DNA of 64,000 nt from Dysidea avara (Eukaryota > Porifera > Demospongiae > Dictyoceratida > Dysideidae), in NCBI RefSeq assembly GCF_963678975.1, contig NC_089275.1:37672819-37736818 (forward strand), given 5' to 3'. The translations under genes and the position numbers were made by a program. Below, piece after piece: positions 1 to 12,466 of the stretch (its first letter is position 1; every line of letters starts with the position of its first letter). The notes under the pieces are model-generated. The model worked only from the letters and a program-made list of their open reading frames with translations. It made no database searches and had not been told where the DNA came from.

Positions 1-539
1 TGTACTTGCATACTGTATGCTTTATGTAGGGAAGAATTATTGAATATTCAATAATATCAATGAAATGTTAACAGATGTGTTGGCAGGGAGTCTACATGCG
101 TAAAAAATCTTTAAAAGTCAAAGCATTTAATACGTCACAAGTAATTATGCTGCATTTAAGAACAAGTAAATTTGGTCATGACATGATGAGGATGGTAAAT
201 AGAATCCTTAACAATCCATGGCACTCTGTCAAACACTAAACGCATGCATGTGTGTGTGAGTGTGACGTGTGTACGTGTGTGTGTGGTATTTATTTCTTGA
301 TTCATTAACACAATATGGCTTGAGTTCCCCCTACTTTTAGGACTTGGTCAGCGGGAATAAGTGACCTGTAGCTGAGTTGCCTTCATCACAGTGAGTAAGC
401 GATTGAATGCCTACGTAGCTATAATGCTTTACATATAGTTTAGCAGTCTGTAATGCTAAGCTATAATTATTTGTAGTGGTAATGTGGTATATAGTCATGG
501 TAGATACGTACTGTATGTGTAAACTGTGAAAGAAATAGT

Positions 540-725
540 TTTATTCACTATCCCACTGGTGACCCACAAAGAAAGCTGCTGAAAGCCTCTGTAGTAGGAA
601 GTCAGAAACATGTTATGTACTAAAACTCTTTGAATGCAGCAGACCAAGTGGTGATGATTTGATCCACAGACAGTTTGTAGCCTATAGGCAAGTGCTTGAG
701 GGGTGATAGCCTGGAATACTATCAC
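540..725. repeat. dispersed repeat, copy 1
   Basis: The block shares the words AACATGTTA, ACAGACAG, TTGTAG and CTATAGGCAAGT, followed by TGAGG and AGCCTG, with 3480-3625. Shorter stretches near 9170-9235 and 31440-31490 carry the same ending. This suggests an old interspersed element whose class I cannot name. No coding potential is visible. Confidence 0.5.
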
Positions 726-2891
726 ATAATGGAAATTAATGTTCTTCAGCTTTTAGGTATATACACATGCAAATCATACACTGTGTGACACATTACTAGA
801 TCATACTCTCCTCAAGAAAGTTTTCTCTCAAGTTTCTCCAATGTGATATAAAGGAATTGAAGATCTCTATAGGTAATGAGTAATAATTATTGTAACCTTT
901 AACGATTATTTGACCATGTTCCTGTCATTGGCCAGAATTCTCTCATGTTTTATGTAGTACATTTACCAGAAGGGTAGTTGATTTCAACAGATCAATGTGT
1001 TTCTGTTACAGTACAGATATCAAAGCTATACATACTGACAACAATATCTTGTGTTAAGCAACAATAAATTTATTTCTAAAATCTGTCCTATCAATGGAAG
1101 TTGTATAACAATGGCTAAACTGCTGCAGTTACAAAATCATGAGTAAATTGTGACAGTTACTATGCAACCACTTTATAAGGATATATAATACACATTTAAA
1201 CAATGAGAGTATGAGACTGACTTCCTTTTCACTTGTTGCTAAATGAGGCTGTGGTGAAAAGCTATATTTATCACTTTCTTTTGTTGTAAAGAGATCAAAG
1301 AAGTCTTGAATTTGAAATCTTTTTGATGATAAAAACTTATTGAAAACAAAATCCTTAGGAGTGTATGTAGGCCAGCCATTAAAATCTCTATAGACTGACA
1401 CCATGATAAATTGTACATTATCAGTAAAATTATTAATGATTTATAAATAAATTATTTGAATTTCAAGGACTTGTCTTTGCTTTATATATGTACATACGTA
1501 TGTATGTACATACACACTAAACACCTTCAGGTACTGTATACAAGAATTACATCACTACATGCAATTACTGTGCCAACTGGACAACTCCACTGAGTGACTT
1601 CATGATTTGTATATAGCTAATTGTTCTGGTCATGTAGTTTGCAGTTGTTTACATGGAGACCTGGAGTACACTGTGAGTATCTCACAAAATTGATGAGGCT
1701 CAGGTTAGACTTAAGCTTCTGGTACCAAAACCTTAGCACTGATATCCAATGTACAATTAACATATAAATGCACTATCAAAATGATTGATCACCTACAAAG
1801 CTGTATGTGCGATCAAGAAATTTTATGTGCTATACACCTGATGTTATTATTTCCTTTGAAATGAATATCGAATACCCAAAATGGTATTCAAATATTCAAA
1901 TAGTCACTGAATATTCAAATAATAGAATACTCGCTTGAGTCGTACGTGACTGGTCACAGTACTGGAATGTTATGGTGACAAGGAAAGTTACTATTTGTTC
2001 CTCAGTTAACACCTGGTCCTCAGTTATAGCATCAAACCCTGAAACTACAATTACCAGGCCATTCTGTAGCACAACATGAAGCCAAAGCAAAAAGTTTAGC
2101 TGCAGCGCACATGGTCATAGTGTACCTGATCAGTGAAACACTAGGACACTTGTGAACTAGTAAGGTATTGTGTATGGCAGTAGATAGCCATGCATGTTAA
2201 ATCATTTGATAACATGAGAAAGGTCTTATCAATGCCAATTGCATACAGTACAAAACACACAGACCAATGGATGTGGAATGCTACCCCACCACAGTACTTC
2301 ATGTTAAGGTATGTATGTGTGTACATAGCTAGGTAAGTATATTACCTCCAGATATAATTTTGTCATGAGCTAATGCACAAATTGATACGTGATGAGAGTG
2401 TGACTTTCAATGAAACTGACACTGTTGAAAACATGAAACTTAAGAAAGACCACAATACATAACACAAGTACAGATCTCTACTGAAGCAATCCCAGAAGCT
2501 CATTTGTGTAATGGCAGTAATTAACTGTAACTGTATAAGTTTCAGAATGCTAATGATTACATGCACATATCAATCATTGCATTGCACTCTTAAAATTGGA
2601 TTATAAATTGCTGTACAGTAGCTATAAATACTGTATTGTGGCTTTTTGATATTCTATAATCATAAATTGTGAACCATCCCAAGCAAGCAAGGTTATACCT
2701 ACGTATATGAAATTTGTAAACAAATTCAACACAGAATTATGATAGCTCCTGGTATATTAAACAGTTAGGAACAAAGGGTGTGCACTCAGTAGCCTAGGTG
2801 TGTTAAATAAATTATATTAAGTATGTAAGACATCTTAAGAGCTTAACCTCACTATCAAAGTTGAGTCCTGTAAGCACACTTCTTTATGATA

Positions 2892-3254
2892 AGGCCACTC
2901 CAAATAAATTCTCTGTTTTCTGTTCTGGGCTCAGGCATATTTGCATGCAGGTGGGCGGTCCACAGTTTCCATTATTTCATTACAATGTTGGCAGCTTTTC
3001 AAGCTATTATTTGCCTAGCACAACCATAAAAAGCTGCATAAAAGCATGCTTAAGCTTGTTCTTTCCTTTTTAAGTTGCAAAATAGCACAGACATGAGGTC
3101 TGTGCCGATGTGATAGCACTGCTGACACTGTTTCAAGATAGCTTTTACTGAGTCTGTCAGTATGCAATAACTGGAAAATAATGAAAGAATACAGGATAAT
3201 AGTAACCAGATGAGGGCGGTGGATGGGAAACAGAGAATATATTTGGAGTGGCCT
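2892..3254. mobile_element. miniature inverted-repeat element (AGGCCACTCC family), long copy
   Basis: The left end reads AGGCCACTCCAAATAAATTC and the right end is its reverse complement with few mismatches (GAGAATATATTTGGAGTGGC then CT). A shorter relative in the opposite orientation lies at 25781-25925 and shares interior sequence such as ATATTTGCATGC. There is no transposase frame, so this is a non-autonomous DNA element. The superfamily is uncertain and I could not fix a target-site duplication. Confidence 0.7.
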
Positions 3255-3479
3255 AAGACTTTACATCTACTAATCTATCATTTTATATGGAGTGGCTACA
3301 TATAAGCAAATGGTAGGTATAGATACTATTAAGACAAGAATGATAATTTATTTGGCACCTTTAATTCACAACATAATTGCAACAATGTTACACTGATGTA
3401 TATACATGTAAGTTGGCATGACTTGTTGAGTTCAGCTAGAATGCTAGAACTCAACACCATCAAGTGTTTCAAGCAGTTG

Positions 3480-3625
3480 CAAGCCGCAAGAAGTCACAAA
3501 CATGTTACTAAAATTCTGTTCAATGTAGAAAAAATCCCAGACCAGGTGGTGACTTGTCAACAGACAGCTTGTAGTCTATAGGCAAGTATCTGAGGAGCTG
3601 TACAGCCTGTGATCCAGAATTTTGT
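3480..3625. repeat. dispersed repeat, copy 2
   Basis: Relative of the block at 540-725, in the same orientation: AACATGTTA, then a CCAG-GTGGTGA segment, ACAGACAGCTTGTAG and CTATAGGCAAGT. Divergence is considerable, so it is probably old. No function is proposed. Confidence 0.45.
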
Positions 3626-4771
3626 CTGCATTTGGCCAGTACTTATATTATTGTAACTTCTCATGTTTTATGAAGGGACGAAGGATTGTAAATTTAAGCT
3701 ACTCACAACAAAATGATTCGCATAGATTACTTGAATAATTTTGAAATAATTTTTATTCAATATTAAAATTCAGATTTTCAAGCATTGTTACAGTTACATT
3801 AAAAAATATTCAATATAAAAATTAAAAAATGAACATGCAAATTAAGCACATAACTAGTACAAAAAACATCAAACGTAAAATAACACCTTACAGAACTATT
3901 ACACAATATAACTACATAGATACATCCAATCCAAATGCTAAGTTAGCATTGAGTAAAGTTACAACAAACAATTACTTTAAGGCATTGAAATAATGCCAGG
4001 TTGTCTAACAAGTTATGCCACTGATGTTGTGGCTACAAGTTGATGCATACATATATACACACAGATAGCTACACAGATAAGATACAAGAACATTATGTAC
4101 AAAATATTTTTACACAGCAAAACACACAGTCTACATAGATGCCAACTTAGCATCTCAGTAAAATATAATAAATACTAATTTACCAGTATATACATGTATG
4201 TACACAGTCAGTGCCAAAACTTTCAAGGAGATTTCAAACAGGAGAATCACAAGTCTGTGAATACATACACACAAAGTTCAACCAAATGTAACAATGTATT
4301 ATGTGTACAAATCTGATCTATTGGTTTGTGGTGCATGTAAAACAAACACTTGTAGGAATTTGTCATAATATAAGTGCATTTACGAAAATATTCAGTACTA
4401 AACAAAGAGTGAGAAATAATAATGTGATGTCTTAGAAGGGTAAGCTGACCCAGTATCATTTTTCTACAGCCATTTGAAATTTAGGACTTGGTGTCTTTGT
4501 AACAAGTGTTATCTTGGTGTTATAAATAAACAAGGTCTCCTGATCAGAATTTACTTTCATATTTATTTAATAAGGTGTGCATGGGTAAGACAGTCTTATA
4601 TCTCCTTGACAACATCCAATAAAGCCTCAGAATGCAATGCAAAATCACTAATCACAAAATTTGAACTTTTAAATCTAACTTTTTTAAAAGGTAAAAGGTT
4701 TCTAAGCTTCCCATTTAATACTTAATTTATGAGTTAGCATTGCTACATGAGTACAGAGACAGTACATTACC

Positions 4772-7700
4772 TTATTGGTCAGGTACACAAGTAGGAATGG
4801 ATGGTAGCCACATTCCTTCTTTACATGATATCAACACTAATGGAGGATCCAAGTGGAAACCTTTATCACACTCTATTAGAGCAAACTGATTGTCAAGCAT
4901 CATTGTGGTACTGCCATTGGTCAAAGCAATATCACTACATCCTCCTAAATAGATTTATAAATGACAACTACTCCTGTTAAGGCAATACAAATTCCTTACG
5001 TCTACAGGATTTGAAGATTGGGGTCCATATTCCAAAGTAACAACTTTGAACATCACTACCATCAGGTTGATATCCTTCATTGCATGTGATCTTTCGAGTA
5101 TAACTCTTGATTTCACGATTTATGGTGACTACTGCATTAGGTATGTTTTGTCTTTCATCACAGAGTTCTGTAAAAACAAAGATATACATTAATTTAGAAT
5201 TTCAGACATGATTTAAAATGTATAACAGGCAGTCCTTAAGAACGAAAACAATTGTTAGATATTTGTGATTAGAATTTCTTTTAAGTTTGCCAAAGGTTTA
5301 TTTTTTAAAACATCCAATATGCATGCATAGCCAACAGTAAGAGTAGTTTGTACTTACTCAAGCAATTGGGAGGTGCACTCCATGTTGAGTCAGGTTGACA
5401 GACGGGAGGGTCCCCAATTAATCCATATCTACTGGGTACACTATACTGGACCACATCTCCAATATCAGCAAATGCTGATTTAGTTGGGTAGACTCGTGTT
5501 CCATCATTACACTCAATGGACTGTGGAACTGTACATTTGCCTGAAGAAACACAATTGGAGATGTCAATGTAAATATACATAAGTACAAACAATGTTACAC
5601 AAAACAGTTAAACAATTATTGGTGCTTACGTTTACAGACTCCTTCTATTCCATTCCATTCACCATCTGTGTCACAACTACGTATCGCAGAGCCAGTGATA
5701 TAATATCCAGGATCACACATAAAATGTGCCACTGAAGCATACGTTAGTCCAGTCACTTCAATCTTTCCATTGGCAATAGGTTCAAATGGACGACATGCAA
5801 TTTCTAAAGAATTAAAACACATTATACCTTGTATAATAAAATAGTACAGTTTGACTAACGTTTACAAGGTGGTGGCTTGGATGGCATGTTTCCATTGATG
5901 CAAATTCTACTTAATTTGTTATTATTAAGAGAAAAGTGATATCCTCTATTACATGTGTACTCTATTACAAGGGTAGCTCCATCATTAATATAGTGAGCAA
6001 CAGTAGCTTCTCCATTATCAATAATCAGCATACATCCTACAGAGAAAACATAAATATATTCATTACATTGCTAAGTAATATTATTGTTTATTAATTACTG
6101 GTTAGGTAGTAAGGACACAATAGTGGCATCATTAACTATGTGCACATAATCAGTAATGCCACTACAAAATGACATGTCAATTTAGGACTTTTACAGAGAC
6201 AGGAACATACCATTGTCACCAGGTGTTTGTGAGGGTGTTGTTGAGGTTGTAACAGGTTCTGGTGTTATGATTTTGGTAGGTTGCGGAGTCACAGTTTCGG
6301 TTGGTTGTGGTCTTACAGCTTCAGTGGATTGTGGTATCACAGCTTCGGTTGGTTGTGGTGTCACAGCTTCGGTTGGTCGTGGTGTCACAGCTTCGGTTGG
6401 TTGTGGTGTCACAGCTTCGGTTGTTCGTGGTGTCACAGCTTCGGTTGTTCGTGGTGTCACAGCTTCGGTTGGTCGTGATGTCACAACTTCGGCTGGTGGT
6501 GGTGTCACAGCTTCGGTTGGTGGTGGTGTCACAGCTTCGGTTGGTGGTGGTGTCACAGCTTCGGTTGGTGGTGGTGTCACAGCTTCGGTTGGTCGTGGTG
6601 TCACAGCTTCGGTTGGTCGTGGTGTCACAGCTTCGGTTGGTCGTGGTGTCACAGCTTCGGTTGGTCGTGGTGTCACAGCTTCGGTTGGTCGTGGTGTCAC
6701 AGCTTCGGTTGGTCGTGGTGTCACAGCTTCGGTTGGTCGTGGTGTCACAGCTTCGGTTGGTCGTGGTGTCACAGCTTCGGTTGGTCGTGGTGTCACAGCT
6801 TCGGTTGGTCGTGGTGTCACAGTTTTGGTTGGTTGTGGTGTTACAGCTTCAGTTGACTGTGGAGTTGCAGCTTCAGTGGATGGTGAGGTTACAGTGGTAG
6901 ATTGAGGTGTTACAACTTCAAAAGGTAGTTCAACTATTTGTGTTGTAGTTACAATATCAACAGGCTGAATGCTTTTAAGGGGTTTAACAGTTGATGGAGT
7001 TTCAGTGTAGGTGATAGGAGTGAAGGTTGATGAGGTTGATGCAATAGATGTTGGAGCATCAGTCGGTGTTGATTCATCTGGAGTTGATGTTGGTGCTGAC
7101 TCATTTGTTGTAGCATTGGTTGGTGTTGGGTCATCACTAGGCTTATCAGTTGGGATAGGAGCATCAGTGGGTGATGCACAAGCATCCTTGTTATCTGCAA
7201 TTATCAAAAGACAAACCAGCATTACATTTTCTTCTAAATATGTAGCAATATAGCTATAGGCTTAACTATGTACCACAGTTGACTTACCCTGCATGACAGA
7301 TATTATCCATTCATTATGATAACAGATTGGAGTTGTGGGAACTATCCTTCGTCTATTAACACATTCACTCATTTTATTAGATGAGACAGCAACTGGTTGA
7401 TTGGCACAGTAATAGATGGTATCCATACCCAATTGAACAGAACAACGTGATAGAGTTACATTGCCATCTGAATCAATTTTCCAACTTGGTTGTCTTGATC
7501 TAAAGTTATTCCCTGAGGTGTGTAAATAACCAGAAAGATTCTGAGTAGAACAGTCCATTGGCATAGAGCAATTAGTTTTTGTAAAGTCAGCATTGATATT
7601 AACAGTGAGATCATGGCATTGAAGTTTGACTAGTGCAATGTTGTTGGCAAACGTAATAGAGTCATTTGGATGTATCCAAACATCCTCAACAGAGACTTTA

Positions 7701-7975
7701 GAGCCACTCTTCAAAGAAGCCCGCCTCCTATTACCTCTATCATGGACATTTAGAAAAGCTTTAAAGCGTTGTGGTGAATCACCATAACAGTTTTTGAAAC
7801 ATGAAGCAGTAGTGACTATCCATTGTTTATCAATAAGAGCTCCTGCACAGTTATCATCTTCACCATGACATTTAAATGACACAGCTGATAACCATGATGG
7901 TACCACGGCTGTAGTATAGCTGGATAGTAGGAACACTACCAGGCTGCTACAAAACACTTGAGTAGTTCTGCACAT
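4772..7975 (-). CDS. secreted pseudoprotease-mucin-CCP protein, seven coding exons
   Basis: Predicted extracellular 848-residue protein. Exons: 7975-7288, 7194-6211, 6036-5860, 5803-5630, 5540-5358, 5167-5000, 4944-4772. All introns have GT-AG ends and phase 1, and every join stays in frame. Residues 1-25 resemble a signal peptide (SSLVVFLLSSYTTA). Residues 25-229 are trypsin-like (NCAGALIDKQWIVTTASC), but the catalytic His is Ser (TTASC for TAAHC), the Asp is Asn (NNIALVKL for DIALLKL), and no GDSGGP is present, so it should be catalytically dead. Residues 230-557 are a Thr/Pro/Ser stalk with VTPRPTEA repeats. Residues 558-848 are five CCP modules, one per exon. Modules 1, 2, 4 and 5 show the four-Cys pattern; module 3 has one Cys displaced and module 1 lacks the usual Trp. 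A 5' UTR intron ends at 7991 and the first ATG after it was taken. Known complement proteases place the protease domain C-terminally, so this order is unusual. A role as a recognition or adhesion protein is inference. Confidence 0.85.
6270..6890 (-). repeat. 24-bp coding minisatellite in the mucin exon
   Basis: About 25 tandem units of 24 bp, each encoding eight residues of the type VTPRPTEA. The central units (about 6590-6810) are almost identical, while the flanking units vary (TPPPTEAV, TPRTTEAV, TPQPTEAV). The third residue pair changes between RP, PP, QP and RT. Threonine and proline density suggests an O-glycosylated rod. Because the unit is a multiple of three, copy-number change would keep the reading frame. 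Confidence 0.9.
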
Positions 7976-8446
7976 CTTAGGAAAATAATCCTGTAAAGTA
8001 AAATCAAATGGGTAAGTACAATCCAGAATAGGCAGCAATCATTATCGAGCGGGTAGACTCGAAGGTACGTACAGTAGCTAGCGGCTACGTAGCTAAACAG
8101 CTGACCGCCCAGTAGCGACTAGCTAGCTACACTTCCAACGAGTAGACACTTACTGCTAGCAGAAAGTCGGGGTTCAGTAAATCTTCAGTCGGTATACTTG
8201 AGTTCAGTGATTCTTTTAGTGAATGATGATGATTCCCTCGCGAGTTCTTTTATGGAGAGGATAGAAAACATAAAAACGTACATATGGTAGTGACGTAATT
8301 TTCAATAGGTATACGAAGACATAGAAAGCGGTGTGGTGGTCAAAACCAGATCAAACGGTTACCAGGCTACTGAAAAATGTATTTTGTAATTCGATACATT
8401 GTTTTTGTTTAACACGTGTAACCTTAGTCGCTAAGTAACGGACGCC
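7976..8446. promoter_or_regulatory. head-to-head intergenic region, probable bidirectional promoter
   Basis: Only about 470 bases separate the start codons of two divergent genes. The minus-side gene has a splice acceptor at 7992-7991, so its first, non-coding exon lies inside this interval. The interval is richer in G+C than its surroundings near 8040-8150. I see no certain TATA box or factor site, so the shared-promoter role is inferred from geometry. Confidence 0.5.
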
Positions 8447-11157
8447 ATGAATCTCGATAGCGTCAAGTTGGAAGCAAACGACCCCTTAATTTACCGCAGA
8501 CTTGCAGCTACTCATGTTGATATTTTAAGTGAGTTCCTGTGAGTTGTGTTTTGTGAAGCTCATACCTGCCTGGAATTTGAAAGACGAGGCCGCGCCCACT
8601 TTAGAGATTAGTCTTTCTAAAAAATATGAAGACAGTTAAGACACTGAGAGAAGTGTTTGGAGGTGTTATTTTGATATATCAATACTGTCTCTCGTAGAAC
8701 ATTTCCTGTACAATTCAACGTGTACTTGTAAAATGCCACTTGTGCGGGTAGTATGTTACTAGTTTCCACAGAAAAGCATACCAAACAATAGTCAACAAAC
8801 CTTAAAATAAATGTAAACCTTCCCCCAGTAGTGGTGTACAAGGTTTCTCTAGTGATGGTAGTAATTAAAAAGCAAACAAGCAGTGTTCTTGTGTGCATCT
8901 GTTTGTTATAGTGGAACTAAGTGAAAACCAGTCAGTGTAATTTGACTGTAGCACTCTGTCTGGCTTTTCCTATGGTGTTCTGCTAATTTTAGTTTGTGGT
9001 AAACTTCATAATAAGATAATTAGGTCAGTGTAAGCAGAAGCCAAATCTTAATTGAGAACATGTGGTCACCAATTGTATTTATCAACTTATCTCACTAAGA
9101 CCCACGAGAAGCCATGATGCCTGTAAACTCAGTATCTTGACCTATACGAGAAAAACTTACTGCAGATCAGTGTGACATGATCTCCAGACAGATTTCATTG
9201 TAAGGAAAGTGCCTTGCAGCCTGGTCCCTTCTGCATTCTACCTACTCTTACTATATATAATATTGCTCCTGCTAATATATCAGGGAGAAGAGTACTATAT
9301 TTCAATTTGTTGGTTTTTTTGTTAGCACGGCACTTAATACAGATGGTTTATAAATAGTTAGTACTGGCCCAATTGTTTATAGTTTCACTATCAACCATTG
9401 TGTGATGATATTTAAGCAGAATGTACTGAATAATAGTGGCAGTGTTTGTGGAACATATCTCAGTAAGATTTTCTTCCTTACAATACATGTGCAATAAAGT
9501 GGCTATCTATCTAGACTATAATTATGTAGTTGAATAACTTTTGTACTCGTTTAAAAAAACCTCACTGTGTCTTAGATGTTACATCGCAGATGGTGAAAAT
9601 ATCTGAAGGGGTGGCCACATTATTATTTATCAAAGCCTCATCTTAAAGATCACGTTAGTAGTACAATTTTTTTAGACAATCGAAAACAAGGTTGCGGTGT
9701 ACAGTGTATTAGTGCAATTTCTTTCAATATTAGTTTCTCATGTAAACTGGATAGCATGAGATGAAAGTTCTTTCACACTGTCAGTTAAAGTGTGATAAAC
9801 CAGTACCAACCTGGTTAGTGGAAAATTTAAGCTTTACTTTAATACATCCTAATAGAACATATGCTGCCTCCAATCGTATAATTGAACGTACCACTAACAT
9901 CTCACCTATTACTTAAATCATAAAAATATCTTAAATGTTAACATACTTCTCCTCTGTATTTGTGGTGTTAAATGATGCACATTCAGATATATGTGAAGGT
10001 ATTGAGTTCTCTCAAATATCCATTCACAGGTTTAAAAAAATTGTTAGGGACTTACACTGTAACCTGTGTAGAGGGTCCAGTAGCAGAGCTGTCCAAACAT
10101 TGCTAAGGATTGTTAAAACTGCATTGTTGCATTGCTTATCATTTCACAGGCATAGGTGCTAATGTAGAGAAGAAATGCAAAGAAATTGTAGAGGAAGAGA
10201 GACAGAAAACAATCCGTTCTACAGAAGAAGTGATACGGAGAGAAGAGGAGTCCAAAAGGCTAGAAGTATGTGTATGACTTTGTTTATATGCATTTGCACT
10301 GATTTGTCTGTTGTGTAGTCAGTGTGTGTGCATGCGTGCGTGTGTGTGAGTGCGTGTGCACACATGCAGGCATGTGTGTGTGTTATTTTTCACATATAGT
10401 GTACATGCAGACATGTGTGTGTTATGTTTTACATGTAAGGTTTAGGTGGGACTTTGAGTGCCTGCACCTTCACTTGTGAGACAACAGTATATAGCCTCCT
10501 GTAGGCAGCACAGGTGCCCCAGGACTGGCTGAAGGCTTTGCCTATTTGCTTTATATGTGCGTGTGTAATGTAGTGTGTGTTGTTAATGTATGTGTGAACA
10601 AGTTGGAGATATGAGTTAGTTAATGTAAGTTAGATTCACAATTTCCTGTTTAGTTACTCTAATAGAAACACACATGAATGCTCTAATTGAACAGTCACCT
10701 TTTTGCAAGTCAGCAACATTCTTTGATCGCAGTAGATGTGTGTTTGTGCATGCATGTTTTTATGCAAGTACACAACATACTACATACAAACGCACAAGAC
10801 AAAGCCTTTAACTGGTTGATAGTTGATACATGGTCAGCCACCCAGTGAAACACCAAACTCTGTACTACTCATGTTCAGGTGCTACGAATCAGAGCTATCA
10901 TATATTCCTGCTACTATGTACATGTCTCATGGGTGAAGATGTGGGCACCTGAAGTCCCACTGTCATATGTGAGACACGGACAGTTCAGTATGTATTTTTG
11001 CATCTCCAGGTCCCCCTTAATACAGCTGAGTAGGCTGTTCTCTCATTTTACCAGGTTCCCATTGAAACAATTGGCTAGACTGGAGCAAATAAAAACACAC
11101 ACATGCATGCACACATTGAACACGCATGCACCTAGCTTCTGCGTGTGTGTGTGTGTG

Positions 11158-11249
<92 letters not shown>

Positions 11250-12466
11250 CATGCCCATGTTGTGTAAACATGCATTCCCCAAAAGTTCTTTGCAGGTGTA
11301 AGGGTTAACTGGCTGCCTGCTTTTCAGAAGTATAATAGTAACTGAACGGTTGGTTTTGACGGCAAGATGTCTAGGTTACAGTACTTAGACCCTTGTGTTT
11401 CCGAAATCAGAAATGACTGTTCTTTTAGAGTATTTTGAGTATAAGTGTAGAGTATTTCAACAGAACTCTGTATATAAATGTATGGGCATCAGTTATCCAA
11501 ACAATTCACTTATCTGAACACTTTTACCATTGCCTGAGATACACTGGAGTTCAGATAACCGAGTATGTGAACAACTTAATGGTTCAATGGCTGATTCTCA
11601 CTGTATAGGATACCACAATTATACATCTTCCTTGATAACTAAGACTTCACTTCTTGTACAGTGATATATGCATGCATACTTTTAGTTTTTCAACAGATGC
11701 TAATAAAATGCTATTTAACTAGTGATTAAAAGAATTATTGCTTGTACAATAAACATTTACTGTCTGGTTGGGTATTAGTGATTTTAAATGTGACATCTTA
11801 TAATTACAGGCTTTGAGTAAAGCAGCTGACGAAGCACAGAGACAGAAAGAATTACTACTAGAAGAAGCAACAAAGGAGAGATTGCTAGCTATTGTTGAGG
11901 CCAATGCTGTACTAACTGCCGAGCTGAAACAACAAGAAGAGCTCAACATTAAACTTGTGCGAGGAGCTGAAGACAAGAGGCTACAACAGGCACTCAAAGA
12001 TGCCTCAATCGAAGCATCAAAAAGACAAGATGAAGCTGTAGCTTTAGCTCGAGCAGAAGAACAAGAGTCGGCAAGAAAGGAGGCTGAGAGAGTTGCTCAA
12101 ATTACAGAAGACAGAAGAATTGAAGCTTCACTACAAGCTGAAGAGGAACAGCGAAAAGCTTTAGAAAACCAAGAGCAACAATTGAGCGAAAAACATGTTG
12201 CAGAAATGAAAGCCAAAGAGCAAGAATTACAGCAAACTCATGCCAATGAAATGGACAAACTAAAACAAGATTATGATACGCTGTTGAGCCAGCTGAATTC
12301 CAAGTTACAAGAAGAGCAAGGTATTAATAGTCGCCTGACTGCTGATCTTCAGCAAATGACTTTAGAAAAAGAAGACTGGGAGAAGAAATATCAAAACCTA
12401 AAGGTGGAGTTTTCACATTTCATTGACCAGTTTCCTGGGTTTAGAGGTGAATTTATTTTAAAGTAA
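8447..12466 (+). CDS. coiled-coil protein of 284 residues, three exons
   Basis: Unidentified coiled-coil protein. Exons: 8447-8528, 10150-10265 and 11810-12466. Donors are GTGAGT and GTATGT, and the acceptors end CACAG and TACAG; the joins are phase 1 and phase 0. The ATG at 8447 opens MNLDSVKLEANDPLIYRRLA. From about residue 30 to 265 the chain is almost wholly charged helix (EEERQK, RREEESKRLE, ARAEEQESARKEAERV), with no Pro or Gly interruptions, typical of a long coiled coil. The end is different in character: EFSHFIDQFPGFRGEFILK, a short hydrophobic tail that may be a conserved binding motif. There is no signal peptide or membrane segment, so it is probably cytoplasmic, cytoskeletal or ciliary. 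The first intron is 1.6 kb and the second 1.5 kb; the second contains a long GT tract and a MITE. Vertebrate C6orf163-type proteins have similar composition, but I cannot claim orthology. Confidence 0.8.
9170..9235. repeat. fragment of dispersed repeat in intron 1
   Basis: A short stretch with CCAGACAG, a run resembling AAGGAAAGTGCC and GCAGCCTGG resembles the end of the repeats at 540-725 and 3480-3625. It lies inside the first intron of the coiled-coil gene. Its relation to the family is weak. Confidence 0.3.
11143..11250 (+). repeat. GT microsatellite in intron 2 of the coiled-coil gene
   Basis: Roughly fifty GT dinucleotides with rare interruptions by GC. A shorter, more degenerate TG tract lies at about 10320-10385 in the same intron. 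Open frames across it on both strands (Cys-Val or Thr-His runs) are artefacts of the repeat. Confidence 0.95.
11379..11570. mobile_element. pogo/Tigger-like MITE, diverged copy in intron 2
   Basis: It begins CAGTACTTAGACCC just after TA and contains the internal words typical of the family in this window: ATCAGAAATGACTGTTC followed by TTAGAGTATTTTG. It then has CAGTTATCCAAACAATTCAC and CAGATAACCGAG near the right end. The copy at 55311-55497 matches it closely over the interior. The right terminus is too diverged to place exactly. Confidence 0.6.

Larger units (their letters stand above)
1..4550. other. gene-poor stretch with dispersed repeats
   Basis: I see no convincing exon on either strand; open frames are short and lack domain-like composition. 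The stretch holds two relatives of one dispersed repeat (about 540-725 and 3480-3625), a miniature inverted-repeat element (2892-3254), and a patch rich in ATTCAAATATTC-like words near 1840-1930. From about 3690 to 4560 the DNA is strongly AT-rich and may include the 3' UTR of the minus-strand gene ending at 4772. An AATAAA on the minus strand near 4560 is a possible polyadenylation signal for that gene. Confidence 0.5.

Noticed and set aside
4866-4890. CTCTAATAGAG box inside the last CCP exon, as if a MITE piece had been exapted
   Set aside because: It encodes the expected ALIEC part of the CCP consensus and no other MITE sequence surrounds it; chance is the simpler reading.
6213-6905. Long plus-strand open frame rich in Val, Ser and Gly
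   Set aside because: It is the antisense of the 24-bp coding minisatellite; repetition without stops in one unit leaves several frames open. The minus-strand exon has splice sites and in-frame neighbours.
10879-11308. Plus- and minus-strand frames of Cys-Val or Thr-His runs
   Set aside because: They read through the GT microsatellite inside an intron.
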